Shown here: positions 60,701 through 64,000 of the stretch, piece by piece | Position numbering within the stretch: position 1 is the stretch's first letter | How the letters are laid out: the number at the start of each line of letters is the position of its first letter | NCBI GenBank assembly: GCA_037043455.1 | Contig: JAWPHD010000134.1 | Coordinates: 1-64,000 of the forward strand | DNA length: 64,000 bases | Direction: 5' to 3' | Origin: Cyrtodaria siliqua | Lineage: Eukaryota > Mollusca > Bivalvia > Adapedonta > Hiatellidae | Notes under the pieces: generated by a model | Seen by the model: only the letters and a program-made list of their open reading frames with translations | Told to the model about the DNA's origin: nothing | Databases searched by the model: none | Made by a program: the position numbers and the translations under genes

Positions 60701-62599
60701 TTATACATAAACTTTATCTTGAGCCAGTAGAGCGTCAACAGGCCCTCTTGGGCCTCTTGTTATTACTCGTCCTGCAGGGCGTGTGGCTTTGGAGGCCTGC
60801 CCTCCCCCACCCACAACCCAAAACCTGATTTTTTTTTTAAAAATGTTTTTACATAATTATATCTGTGTTTTGGTCAATTCTTGCACATAGCTTTGTTGCT
60901 CCTCCGCCTCCCCCACCATCCCCAACCATCCCCAACCCCATAATCACCACCACCCAAATGTTTTTTTTTTTTTTTTTTACATATCTCTGTGTGTTTTTAG
61001 CTCGACTGATCAGAGATCAGCAGAGCTTATGCCGTGGTGCGGCATCCGTCGTCCATCTGTCCGTAAACTTTTATTTGTAGCGACTACTCCTCTGAAACTA
61101 CTAGATGGATATTCATGAAACTTTTCAGAAATGTTGCCCATGAAGTCTAGTTGGTCCTAGCAAAAATTCATGTTGATGTGAAATCCAAGATGGCTGCCAA
61201 ACCTAAAAATAGATTTTTAAAATACAAGTTTGTAGCGACTACTTCTTGAAAACACTAAGTGATATTGATATGGGACTTTTTCTAAAATGATCAACATGAC
61301 ATGATGTTGTTCCTTGTCAAAAATCGTTTTGATTCGACGTTATACATGGCTGCCATCGGCCATCTTTGTTTACATAGAATTATATAGTAAAAACTTGTAG
61401 CGACTACTCCTCTGAAACTACTTGGCAGATTTTCATGAAACTTTACAGGAATGTTGCTCTTAATGTCTAATTGATCCTAGCAAAATTTCAGGTCGGCCGA
61501 AATTCCAGATGGCCGCCATGGCTAAAAATAGATTTTCAAAATACAAGTTTGTAGCGACTACTTCTTGAAAACTATAAGTGATATTGATATGGGACTTTTT
61601 CTAAAATGATCAGCATGACATGTATTGGTCCTTGTCAAAAATCGTTTTGGTTCAATGTTAAACATGGCTGTCAGCGGCCATCTTTGTTTACATAGAGTTA
61701 TATAATGAAAACTTGTAGCGACTACTCCTCTGAAACTACTTGATGGATTTTCATGAAACTTCACAGGAATGTTGCTCTTGGTGTCTTATTGATCCTAGCA
61801 AAATTTCAGGTCGGCTGGAAATTCAAGATGGCCGCCACGGCTAAAAATAAATTTTCAAAAAACAAGTTTGTAGCGACTACTTCCTGAAATCAAAATCAAT
61901 CAGTAGAGCTTCAAGGTCATTGACCTCTTGTTTCTTTTATTGTTTTCATTTTATCTTCCATTATTTGGATAATAAAATTTAAATTTGAACGCAATCATTA
62001 TTTACCTATAAAATAATTTAGATTAAATTCAGATACACAGATGAAATATCAATAAAAAATAAACTGAAACCTTTCGACCACAAATTTCTTTCAAATGACA
62101 GCAGTTTTGGATTAAAACTGATAAAAAAAACAAAACATTCCACACCCTGACCCAAATTTTATTATAATTTGTATGAGATTGTAACAATAACTTTATATCG
62201 GCCCGAGTTTCTAAGCCCGCCCCGCCCCCAACCCCACCCCCACATTGTTTTAGCCATGTTTTCTGATGGTATATACTGTCTATATAATTTATTATTCTCT
62301 GAAAGAACGAATTGTTGAGCTGCGCTGTTCTCCGACAGCTCTTGCTCTTCTATATTTTTATCGTCTTCTACAAAATGTTTCAATAAACGTTCACCTTATT
62401 TAAACAAAGATAGCAGTTTGTAAAAGACATTATGTGTGGATGGTCATAACACTGACAAGGTGTTTTTCTTTAAGGGAGTGTAATGGACACAGATATGCCC
62501 GATGAGCTGGGTGAAGAAAGTTCACAACACAGCTCACAGTTTCTAATGAATGAAGATTCCATCTCCAGTGCTGACATAGATCTTCAAATGCTGGAAAAG
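21074..62599 (+). CDS. KMT2C: KMT2C/KMT2D-like histone H3K4 methyltransferase, internal exons only
   Basis: Fourteen exons join in phase: 21074-21779, 24072-24262, 24722-24773, 25976-26185, 29904-30022, 31728-31837, 32632-32736, 35902-35959, 46056-46233, 50070-50184, 54047-54237, 54973-55084, 55369-55444, 62475-62599. They total 2348 bases, about 782 residues. The order Ser-rich region, acidic linker, extended PHD, PHD, PHD, PHD follows the N-terminal part of vertebrate KMT2C, and blocks such as DKAVVSG, DSKMLVCD and DKGYHTFC are shared with it. KMT2C/D proteins write H3K4 mono-methylation at enhancers in the COMPASS-like complex; the SET domain is beyond this window. The four-PHD arrangement, with an intact CPLCGK finger, is closer to KMT2C than to KMT2D. 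Start codon and end are not in the window. Confidence 0.9.
21815..22365 (+). mobile_element. Repeat element with about 3 tandem units, GGTGGCATATAG start
   Basis: Begins TGCCCCCGAAAGGTGGCATATAG-like (from 21820), then a CCGTCCGTC stretch, then three tandem units of about 160 bp marked by TCCAGGTCCGTGGCTC and CAAGGTCA. This 5' motif with CCGTC repeats resembles the organisation of the other Helentron-like elements, but no 3' hairpin end was found, so it is probably truncated. Frames across it are repeat artefacts. Confidence 0.55.
22366..23433. other. Intron DNA; possible transposase scrap on minus strand
   Basis: 22473-22565 is rich in ACTCGCCCT motifs like those in hAT-like termini elsewhere in the window. 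On the minus strand 22825-23046 is open for 73 codons and begins MAGKQTDIRSLFGK, a beginning that resembles the first residues of some hAT-derived zinc-finger proteins. That link is weak. No other coding evidence. Confidence 0.35.
23434..23522 (-). repeat. Right arm of inverted repeat around exon 21074-21779
   Basis: Inverse copy of 20712-20812: AGCATTACCCCACCCAC near 23445 and AGGAAGGCATTTTAAT near 23502. Arms are about 85 bp with moderate divergence. Confidence 0.65.
24072..24262 (+). CDS. KMT2C: KMT2C-like exon 2 of window: acidic linker
   Basis: Acceptor TGTCACTTGCAG, donor GTAAGT. The first base completes Arg from the previous exon, 63 codons follow and one base (G) carries over. The product starts SKDKSRRYKSQSIDPDS and continues with an acidic, Met-rich stretch (ELMETGETTV, DEMDISTDS). 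No domain; in vertebrate KMT2C an acidic unstructured segment also precedes the first zinc finger. Only this frame is open throughout; frame one has three stops in the first 30 bases. Confidence 0.8.
24417..24744 (+). repeat. 29-bp minisatellite made from the acceptor of exon 24722
   Basis: The units read GCAGGTAATACAGGTTATTA plus about nine bases (AATWATACG), eight to nine copies from about 24465 to 24683. The array is bracketed by two copies of a 62-bp block, 24417-24478 and 24683-24744. The right block carries the true acceptor CATTGCAG and exon start; in the left block it has decayed to CATTGCAC. Confidence 0.85.
24722..24773 (+). CDS. KMT2C: KMT2C-like exon 3 of window: short acidic exon
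   Basis: A 52-base exon between ACATTGCAG and GTATGT. Two bases complete Gly, 16 codons follow, and AG carries over. It reads GNTGYYPDDDDDQLPHE then Arg/Ser junction. It is supported by phase agreement on both sides (G plus GT; AG plus T) and by reaching the first zinc-finger exon without a stop. Acceptor-like copies of its first 16 bases fill the intron upstream. Confidence 0.8.
24784..25480 (+). repeat. Five tandem units of about 130 bp after a donor
   Basis: Units are marked by ACTAATGGTACTGCA, AACTTCACACAATGA, GGGCAATGAGAG and AGAGTTATTGCCCTTT. The third and fourth units (about 25051-25180 and 25182-25310) are nearly identical. The array starts within about ten bases of the donor of the preceding exon. 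Confidence 0.8.
25481..25975. other. Intron, no feature seen
   Basis: AT-rich intron sequence up to the TTGTATTTCAG acceptor. The 94-codon minus-strand frame here has no coding character. Confidence 0.5.
25976..26185 (+). CDS. KMT2C: KMT2C-like exon 4 of window: start of extended PHD finger
   Basis: Acceptor CTTGTATTTCAG, donor GTAAGT. The first base completes Ser, then 69 codons, then AA. It encodes SVKICSFCACGKKSLLGQGE, the first zinc-ligand pair of the extended PHD (C-x2-C-x-C) with the LGQG motif also present in vertebrate KMT2C, followed by a basic low-complexity tail ending RRQRGPLKK. In the family this pre-PHD half pairs with the H-x2-C of the later WAHHCC exon. Two base-shifted frames are also open but encode nothing recognisable. 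Confidence 0.92.
26245..26650 (+). mobile_element. Truncated Helentron-like element (family C type)
   Basis: Begins TTTTTTTAGCTCTACAGG (AGCTC at 26252) with GATTATGGGATGGTGAG, degraded CCGTTGTCTGTC, then body motifs GTTAATATTACTGAAA and GGAGTTATGGCCCTTGATTTA shared with 58145-60761. The 3' end is missing. Confidence 0.65.
26777..29903 (+). repeat. 3.1-kb minisatellite, 65/73-bp units with acceptor-like ends
   Basis: About 45 units. The 65-bp form dominates both ends; a 73-bp form with CAATAGAGAAATTG fills about 27490-28980. Each unit contains CTCACATCTACCTACAG followed by GGATGAC or GTATGAC, i.e. a pyrimidine-rich acceptor. The last unit supplies the true acceptor of the exon at 29904, whose first bases GGATGA equal those after CAG in the repeats. 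Confidence 0.95.
29904..30022 (+). CDS. KMT2C: KMT2C-like exon 5 of window: linker within extended PHD
   Basis: Acceptor ACCTACAG is the last copy of the upstream array; donor GTAAAG. One base completes Lys, 39 codons follow, and G carries over. It reads DEFQLPLRGTDDDTC then GFDELATVGFAED and MSTVFEAAG. In vertebrate KMT2C the same position holds a D-E-L-S-L-V-G-L...ALFDSTG segment linking the two halves of the extended PHD. The reading frame is also open into the last repeat unit upstream. Confidence 0.88.
30023..31272. other. Intron, no feature seen
   Basis: AT-rich, unique-looking intron sequence. Short open frames on both strands have no coding character. Confidence 0.5.
31273..31410. 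repeat. Long fold-back (hairpin) element
   Basis: About 59-bp arms (31273-31331 and 31351-31410) with few mismatches around a 19-base loop; arm landmarks are TTTTCAATCTGGGATGG and GGTTTTACGGTCTGA and their inverses. It is probably a fold-back or very short MITE. In the pre-mRNA it would form a stable duplex. Confidence 0.85.
31411..31727. other. Intron, no feature seen
   Basis: Unique sequence up to a weak acceptor (AATAATTGAAG) with little pyrimidine tract. Confidence 0.5.
31728..31837 (+). CDS. KMT2C: KMT2C-like exon 6 of window: WAHHCC half of extended PHD
   Basis: Two bases complete Gly, then 36 codons ending exactly at a GTAAGT donor. The product HTWAHHCCAAWSEGVVQNED followed by VLKFVDKAVVSGLSK matches the zinc-binding H-x2-C and the DKAVVSG block of KMT2C/D extended PHD fingers. 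The acceptor AATTGAAG is poor, but the alignment fixes it: codon G-H-T-W-A-H-H continues directly from the previous exon. Confidence 0.92.
31838..32631. other. Intron, no feature seen
   Basis: Unique intron sequence; a short CATTCATTCATTCATG run at about 32362. The acceptor for the next exon is GTGTATTTTCAG. Confidence 0.5.
32632..32736 (+). CDS. KMT2C: KMT2C-like exon 7 of window: PHD part of extended PHD
   Basis: Exactly 35 codons, phase 0 at both ends, acceptor TATTTTCAG, donor GTAGGC. KCNYCKKYGATINC, RCNKIYHYPCASGGGCFQ gives C-x2-C, C-x4-C and H-x2-C zinc ligands and the YHYPCA signature of ePHD domains. The frame does not stop at the donor: it remains open for about 68 more codons into the 40-bp array downstream. 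Confidence 0.94.
32796..34355 (+). repeat. 40-bp minisatellite
   Basis: About 39 variable units with GGTGCCAGAGCTTATACC, TTGTGAACACATGC and TTTCACAT. Variants use TGCCATAGAGC or TGTCAGTGC. It starts about 60 bases past the donor of the exon ending at 32736. Open frames through it are repeat artefacts. Confidence 0.92.
34356..34499. other. Spacer between two minisatellites
   Basis: Contains a short Helentron-like 5' relic (TTTTTATCCCCCACC, CTGTCCATCCGTC, 34380-34440) and nothing else. Confidence 0.35.
34500..35690 (+). repeat. 21-bp minisatellite with acceptor-like TTTCAGGTCATC
   Basis: About 55 units around 21 bp, TTTCTGGTCATCTCCATCTTG with single-base and length variants. The earliest units read CTTATTTCAGGTCATCTTCATC, which matches 14 of 15 bases of the true acceptor TTATTTCAGGACATC at 35895-35907. 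Because the unit length is a multiple of three, frames of 376 and 391 codons arise; they are not genes. Confidence 0.9.
35902..35959 (+). CDS. KMT2C: KMT2C-like exon 8 of window: last ligands of extended PHD
   Basis: Phase 0 start after TTATTATTTCAG, 19 codons plus G, donor GTGAGT. DIKSLSLLCSEHTDEAQTI supplies the final C-x2-H ligand pair of the extended PHD (LLCSEH; LLCPEH in vertebrate KMT2C). Confidence 0.92.
36258..38578 (+). repeat. Minisatellite changing from 47-bp to 33-bp units
   Basis: 36258-36920 has units of about 47 bp (AATAGTCACTGGATGACACA, AAACTGTGGTCTGTGTCAG). From about 36950 the unit is 33 bp (TAGTCACTAGATATCTATG, TCAGGGTAGTTTGA), with an ATATATCTGTGCTGGGG variant recurring as a higher-order pattern. 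Both forms share TAGTTTAATAGTCACT. The 364-codon frame is a by-product of the 33-bp period. Confidence 0.93.
38612..39390 (+). repeat. 32-bp minisatellite
   Basis: About 24 units: ACCAGCTCATCACCACATAT and ATAGGTCATTGT, with few variants (CACCTATATAGG, GTGCCAGC). It follows the previous array with only 33 bases between. Confidence 0.93.
39391..39894. other. Intron, no feature seen
   Basis: Unique AT-rich sequence between two arrays. TTTTGCAGATACGAAAGGTAAA at 39508-39529 would be a 10-base micro-exon between splice-like signals, but the flanking exons already join in phase without it. Confidence 0.4.
39895..41075 (+). repeat. 68-bp minisatellite with donor-like AGGTAAAATC
   Basis: About 17 units marked by CTGGCCCATGTTGTTGT, GGTACAAGTAGCTTCTACTG and GTAGGTAAAATCAGT. 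Each unit contains AG/GTAAAA, a plausible 5' splice site. Confidence 0.92.
41179..41912 (+). mobile_element. Small Helentron-like element, family D
   Basis: TTTTTAGCTCGACTATTCGA at the 5' end; AGCTCGACTATT (41184-41195) is exactly inverted as AATAGTCGAGCT (41877-41888). The 3' tail CTGTTCTCCGACAGCCCTTGTG contains the palindrome CTGT-TCTCCG-ACAG and ends CTTGT. The body has GGTTTGCGTGTAAGCTGT and CCAAATTTGG units in about three loose copies. Same plan as families A and C, different sequence. A 3' fragment is at 62186-62345. Confidence 0.7.
41913..42284. other. Intron, no feature seen
   Basis: Short direct repeat ATGCTACAACTCTAAGGGC (about 42009 and 42056). Otherwise unique. Confidence 0.4.
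42303..42807. mobile_element. TTAA-target MITE carrying a tRNA-like segment
   Basis: AGGGACACTGTCCGTAA (42303-42319) is exactly inverted at 42791-42807. TTAA stands at both outer edges (42299-42302 and 42808-42811). TTAA duplication fits piggyBac-like or Kolobok elements. It sits in the left terminal repeat of the Harbinger-like element, whose right terminal repeat preserves the unoccupied TTAA. Confidence 0.8.
42562..42668 (+). other. tRNA-like sequence, degenerate, inside MITE
   Basis: GCCCGCTTAGCTCAGTTGG resembles the 5' half and internal box A of a tRNA gene (TAGCTCAGTTGG). GAGTTCAAACG about 75 bases later resembles box B. The interval is too long and no cloverleaf closes, so this is a tRNA-derived relic and not a functional tRNA gene. 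Confidence 0.5.
44125..44660 (+). repeat. 28-bp minisatellite, left part
   Basis: Units carry TGCTAGCAAAGACTCTTACA and ATGTGTCA with frequent length changes. A transposon at 44661-45643 splits the array. Confidence 0.9.
44661..45643. mobile_element. hAT-like element with 5-bp target duplication
   Basis: CAGGGGCACAGACTAA at the left end and its near-inverse CTAATTTGTGCCCCTG at the right. GTGTG is duplicated on both sides (44656-44660 and 45644-45648), and removing one copy restores the interrupted repeat unit ACAGTGTGTTATGC. Interior is non-coding; the right subterminal region has GGGCGACC and GCGACTGG repeats. Same termini type and duplication length as 16755-17108. Confidence 0.75.
45649..46010 (+). 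repeat. 28-bp minisatellite, right part
   Basis: Continuation of the TGCTAGCAAAG array, more diverged toward the right, ending about 45 bases before the acceptor at 46055. Confidence 0.88.
46056..46233 (+). CDS. KMT2C: KMT2C-like exon 9 of window: second PHD finger
   Basis: Acceptor TCTGTTTTAG, donor GTATGA. Two bases complete Ala, 58 codons follow and AG carries over. AVCVVCNVVGN, QLFCTSCGHHYHGNCL and RAGWQCPDCKICQMC give a complete C4-H-C3 PHD finger plus the first ligand pair of the next one. The order and spacing equal those of KMT2C PHD2, with the GWQCPxCK-CQ block conserved. Confidence 0.96.
47820..48086 (+). mobile_element. tRNA-Ser-derived SINE, copy 1
   Basis: The head GTGGCCGAGTGGTTAA (box A) and GGTTCGATCCC (box B) with CTTGAAA as anticodon loop read as tRNA-Ser(UGA). 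The middle part contains AGGAAGCTATCCAGCTGG and GAAAATTGCCCGGAGG, and the tail is AAATCCAATTCAATCAA. TATACAGCTGC flanks it on both sides (47809-47819 and 48087-48097). A long variable-arm tRNA gene would be shorter and lack the tail, so this is a SINE. Confidence 0.88.
48719..48982 (+). mobile_element. tRNA-Ser-derived SINE, copy 2
   Basis: Nearly identical to copy 1, with about 20 bases missing after GCCCGGAGG and a tail with extra TCAATTCAATC. It is flanked by TATACAGCTG (48709-48718 approx. and 48983-48992), the same point of the minisatellite unit as copy 1. Confidence 0.88.
49691..50069. other. Intron, no feature seen
   Basis: Unique intron sequence leading to the acceptor TCTGTAATTTCAG. 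Confidence 0.5.
50070..50184 (+). CDS. KMT2C: KMT2C-like exon 10 of window: third PHD finger
   Basis: One base completes Arg, then 38 codons, ending in phase 0 at GTATGC. QPGDDSKMLVCDMCDKG, YHTFCLRPVM and IPKNGWKCK give the second to fourth ligand pairs of PHD3. DSKMLVCDxCDKGYHTFCL is the most conserved block between this protein and vertebrate KMT2C/D. Confidence 0.97.
51340..51899. mobile_element. DNA element with TTTTATTCTATACCT termini, inside array
   Basis: TTTTATTCTATACCT (51340-51354) is exactly inverted at 51885-51899. The interior holds CGTACAATATATTTCCGTAT, CGCACGCGCGTAC and AGGTTCCATGTTAAACCTAT, the last resembling the arms of the adjacent fold-back. Non-coding. Confidence 0.65.
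51900..52063. repeat. Fold-back element with about 75-bp arms
   Basis: AGGTTACTTAACATGGTTCT at the left is mirrored by the inverse ending CCATGTTAAATAACCT at the right, and the arms pair almost throughout (GTACACAGCTGGAAAA and TCCAATATGA included), leaving a loop of about eight bases. Confidence 0.85.
54047..54237 (+). CDS. KMT2C: KMT2C-like exon 11 of window: end of PHD3, start of PHD4
   Basis: Phase 0 start, 63 codons plus AA, donor GTTAGT. NCRVCEDCKSR, WHLNYSVCDSCYQQ and LSCPLCGKAYRHFSQKAM then VQCNICEK: the first Cys closes PHD3, the next two pairs form a C-x2-C/C-x2-C linker motif, and CPLC/CNIC open PHD4. The same order is found in KMT2C. The exon frame is open upstream into the 30-bp array. 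The donor is weak, and the phase to the next exon (AA plus A) confirms it. Confidence 0.95.
54238..54972. other. Intron, no feature seen
   Basis: The only array-free larger intron of the 3' half apart from 55085-55368. Unique AT-rich sequence. Confidence 0.5.
54973..55084 (+). CDS. KMT2C: KMT2C-like exon 12 of window: end of PHD4
   Basis: Acceptor TAATTTCAG, donor GTGATC (weak). One base completes Lys, then 37 codons. LVHSECDETIDSALL and EYQCTLCRNRDPE supply H-x2-C and C-x2-C of PHD4. Vertebrate KMT2C has WVH where this reads LVH. Start and end are set by phase and by the end of homology. Confidence 0.93.
55085..55368. other. Short intron, no repeat
   Basis: Unique AT-rich sequence of 284 bases. 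Confidence 0.5.
55369..55444 (+). CDS. KMT2C: KMT2C-like exon 13 of window: post-PHD linker
   Basis: Acceptor TATGTTCGCAG, donor GTACTA. 25 codons plus G: YDVPDFANNMPAMIEDSSD then TFMQK. No domain. The frame continues without a stop past the donor to 55890 through the 33-bp array. Phase 1 fits the next exon (G plus GG). Confidence 0.75.
55445..56735 (+). repeat. 33-bp minisatellite starting at the donor
   Basis: About 38 units of TGCCCTCTACTTGTCTCCAG and CGTTACTGTAACG. The first unit begins with the donor itself: GTACTATAACATGCCCTCTA. Each unit also has a strong acceptor-like CTACTTGTCTCCAG. Frames of 404 (minus) and 472 codons (plus) come from the period being a multiple of three. Confidence 0.94.
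56736..57440. other. Intron; A-rich tract and unassigned DNA
   Basis: Unique sequence to about 57110. 57290-57345 resembles part of the MITE at 5506-5779 (CCCGACCGACCC). 57355-57440 is nearly pure A with T interruptions. Confidence 0.4.
57441..58110 (+). repeat. 145-bp tandem repeat, about 4.6 copies
   Basis: AAAATCAATAGGGGTCATCT recurs at 57441, 57586, 57731, 57876 and 58021, an exact period of 145. Units carry CCAAGTTTGAGGACCCTAGG and TTGACCTTTGACCTAGTGAC. The last three intervals look nearly identical. A lead-in from 57121 (GTCCATGGGACAAAAACG) may be the 5' part of the same element. Confidence 0.9.
58145..60761 (+). mobile_element. Complete Helentron-like element, family C
   Basis: TTTTTAGCTCTACACAGG at the 5' end, a CCGTC microsatellite (58177-58232), about ten body units of 150-180 bp (TTGTTAATATCAATGAAAGC, GGAGTTATGGCCCTTG), a second unit type after 59800 (GGGATGATCAGT, GTTTTAATACACAAACTTTG), then CAGTAGAGCGTC, the palindrome AGGCCCTCTTGGGCCT and CTTGTT. 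AGCTCTAC at the 5' end and GTAGAGC at the 3' end are inverse. Non-coding; it lies in the intron between exons 55444 and 62475. Confidence 0.78.
60762..60993. other. Short spacer with C-rich and T-rich tracts
   Basis: CCTCCCCCACC-type motifs (60798-60950) and an 18-T run. Confidence 0.4.
60994..61932 (+). mobile_element. Helentron-like element, family A, copy 5
   Basis: TTTTTAGCTCGACTGATCAG to AGGTCATTGACCTCTTGTT, with a short CCGTCGTCC stretch and about three body units. Shorter than copies 1-3 because it has fewer units. Confidence 0.75.
61933..62185. other. Intron, no feature seen
   Basis: AT-rich sequence between two mobile elements. Confidence 0.4.
62186..62345 (+). mobile_element. 3' fragment of Helentron-like family D
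   Basis: Matches 41760-41912 (TATATCGGCC, CACATTGTTTTAGCC, GATGGTATATACTG) and ends with GTTGAGCTGCGCTG, TCTCCGACAGCTCTTG. The 5' part is missing. Confidence 0.7.
62475..62599 (+). CDS. KMT2C: KMT2C-like exon 14 of window: acidic linker
   Basis: Two bases complete Gly, then 41 codons ending in phase 0 at GTGAGT. SVMDTDMPDELGEESSQHSS then FLMNEDSISSADIDLQMLEK: acidic and Ser-rich, no domain. The acceptor TTTTCTTTAAG is atypical (AAG, not CAG), but only this start gives an open frame in phase with the preceding exon. Confidence 0.72.
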
Positions 62600-62699
62600 G
62601 TGAGTGAACTGTGTATGAGTTCTGTGTTTCTCTACTGGTGGCCTTATGGTAGCTGGTTTGTTTTATATTATGTATTATATAATGATGCAATATTATATA

Positions 62700-63655
62700 T
62701 ACTGTGAAATCATTATATTTCGTGGGGGGTTTAATTTTGGGTATTTCGTGGTTGACCCAAGCCGCGAAATCAAATCCCCACGATTATAAATGTCCAAGAG
62801 TTTGAATTAAGTAGTAAGTACAAAAACTACTTAAAAAATTGTTCCCGATCGGTTATTTATTGCAGTTTTATCAATGAGTTTAATACTTATTGAACCAGGT
62901 TGTTGTTGCAGATAAAACGTTTATCATTATGTATGTATTAAGTTTGTTATCATTGTCAATCTACAGAGTACTGACCTTTAGAGGTCGACAATGTACTTTG
63001 CAAATTGAATACTTGTAGGTATTTTCAATAAATTGAACATATACAGATTTAATATATTTAATCAACAATAGATAATACTAGTAACAAACAAAAAACGTGT
63101 TAACATAGCAACATTTAAAACAATACAGTACGACTTCTGTGTTTACATATTAATTAGTACTATTATTATACAATCAAAACAACTTAACGTCAATTACCTT
63201 TTTAAAACCCCTTAGTTGACGTATCACCATTTATAAATATTCATGAGCTAATTATAGTTGTTAGCCAATAAAATCACAGAGATTTGGCACACGTCGCCGC
63301 AGGTATCCGCCATTTTCTTCCCATTCAATGATGTCAGACGGTACTAATTAAAAACAACAACAGGAGATCACACAATATCACCCACCGAGTAAGTGTGTTC
63401 AGTGTCACCTAGACCTAGTGTAATTGTTTATTTGACATGCGACAGGACATGTCTGACGTAATCACAAGACAGCTCTGCCAATACGTAGCCTGGGGTCGTG
63501 TTTGCACTTACAAATTTATTGATAATGCGTTTCAACATACAGTGCTTCTTTTACAGTTTTTTTTTCAGAATTGCGTGAAATTACGTCCCCTCGAAACTGC
63601 CTTTTTGGAAAGAATTGGAAATTTAATCCTGACGAAATAAAATGATTTCACAGTA
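62700..63655. mobile_element. TA-flanked DNA element, ACTGTGAAATCATT termini
   Basis: TACTGTGAAATCATT at the left and AATGATTTCACAGTA at the right are exact inverses, with TA at each boundary as for Tc1/mariner-like elements. A second inverted pair lies just inside the left end (TTTCGTGGGG, CCCCACGA). No transposase. It is in the intron after the last exon. Confidence 0.7.
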
Positions 63656-63656
63656 T

Positions 63657-63955
63657 AATGGTTGATGAAATGGTTGCCTGCAGGCATTATATAGTGATGC
63701 AACTATTGCTTGATGAAATGGTTGGCCTGCAGGCATTATATAGTGATGCAACTATTGGTTGACGAAATGGTTGGCCTGCAGGCATTATGTAGTGATGCAA
63801 CTATTGATTGATGAAATGGTTGGCCTGCAGGCATTATATAGTGATGCAACTATTGGTTGATGAAATTGCTGCCTGCAGGCATTATATAGTGATGCAACTA
63901 TTGGTTGATGAAATGGTTGGCCTGCAGGCATTATTTAGTGATGCAACTATTGGAT
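63657..63955 (+). repeat. 49-bp minisatellite
   Basis: Six units: GATGAAATGGTTGGCCTGCA, GGCATTATATAGTGATGCA and ACTATTGGTT. Starts directly after the TA-flanked element. Confidence 0.9.
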
Positions 63956-64000
63956 GTATCTTGAGAGTTGCATGTATACAGTTTGAATGAAATGTTTTTT

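Overview
This is eukaryotic nuclear DNA, most likely from a marine invertebrate and probably a bivalve mollusc. That assignment is an inference from spliced genes with long introns, AT-rich non-coding DNA packed with short non-autonomous transposons, a tRNA-Ser-derived SINE, and Helentron-like elements of the TTTTTAGCTC...CTTGTT type.

Gene content: one gene can be supported. Fourteen internal exons on the + strand (21074-62599) join in perfect splice phase into about 780 codons. They encode a Ser/Arg/Lys-rich region, an acidic linker and the first PHD-finger cluster (extended PHD plus three PHD fingers) of a KMT2C/KMT2D (MLL3/MLL4)-type histone H3K4 methyltransferase. The first coding exon and everything C-terminal (second PHD cluster, HMG box, FYRN/FYRC, SET) lie outside the window.

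Layout. 1-20.7 kb has no recognisable host gene. It holds nested mobile elements: a 2.2-kb element with a 9-bp target duplication and a second element inside it, a LINE reverse-transcriptase tail, MITEs, and several Helentron-like elements. One old Helentron-like copy is spread over 10.8-20.3 kb by later insertions. From 21 to 62.6 kb the exons are small islands and most introns are filled by minisatellites with units of 21-73 bp, plus SINEs, fold-back elements and DNA transposons. 57-62 kb carries a 145-bp tandem repeat and two complete Helentron-like elements. 62.6-64 kb is intron with a TA-flanked element and another minisatellite.

Main observation: several intronic arrays are built from copies of the gene's own splice junctions. 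The repeat unit next to exons at 24722, 29904 and 54047 contains the acceptor AG and the first coding bases of the exon it precedes; weaker cases precede 21074 and 35902. The array after 55444 starts at the donor. This leaves tens of decoy splice sites beside real ones, and three exons stay open in frame into the neighbouring array.
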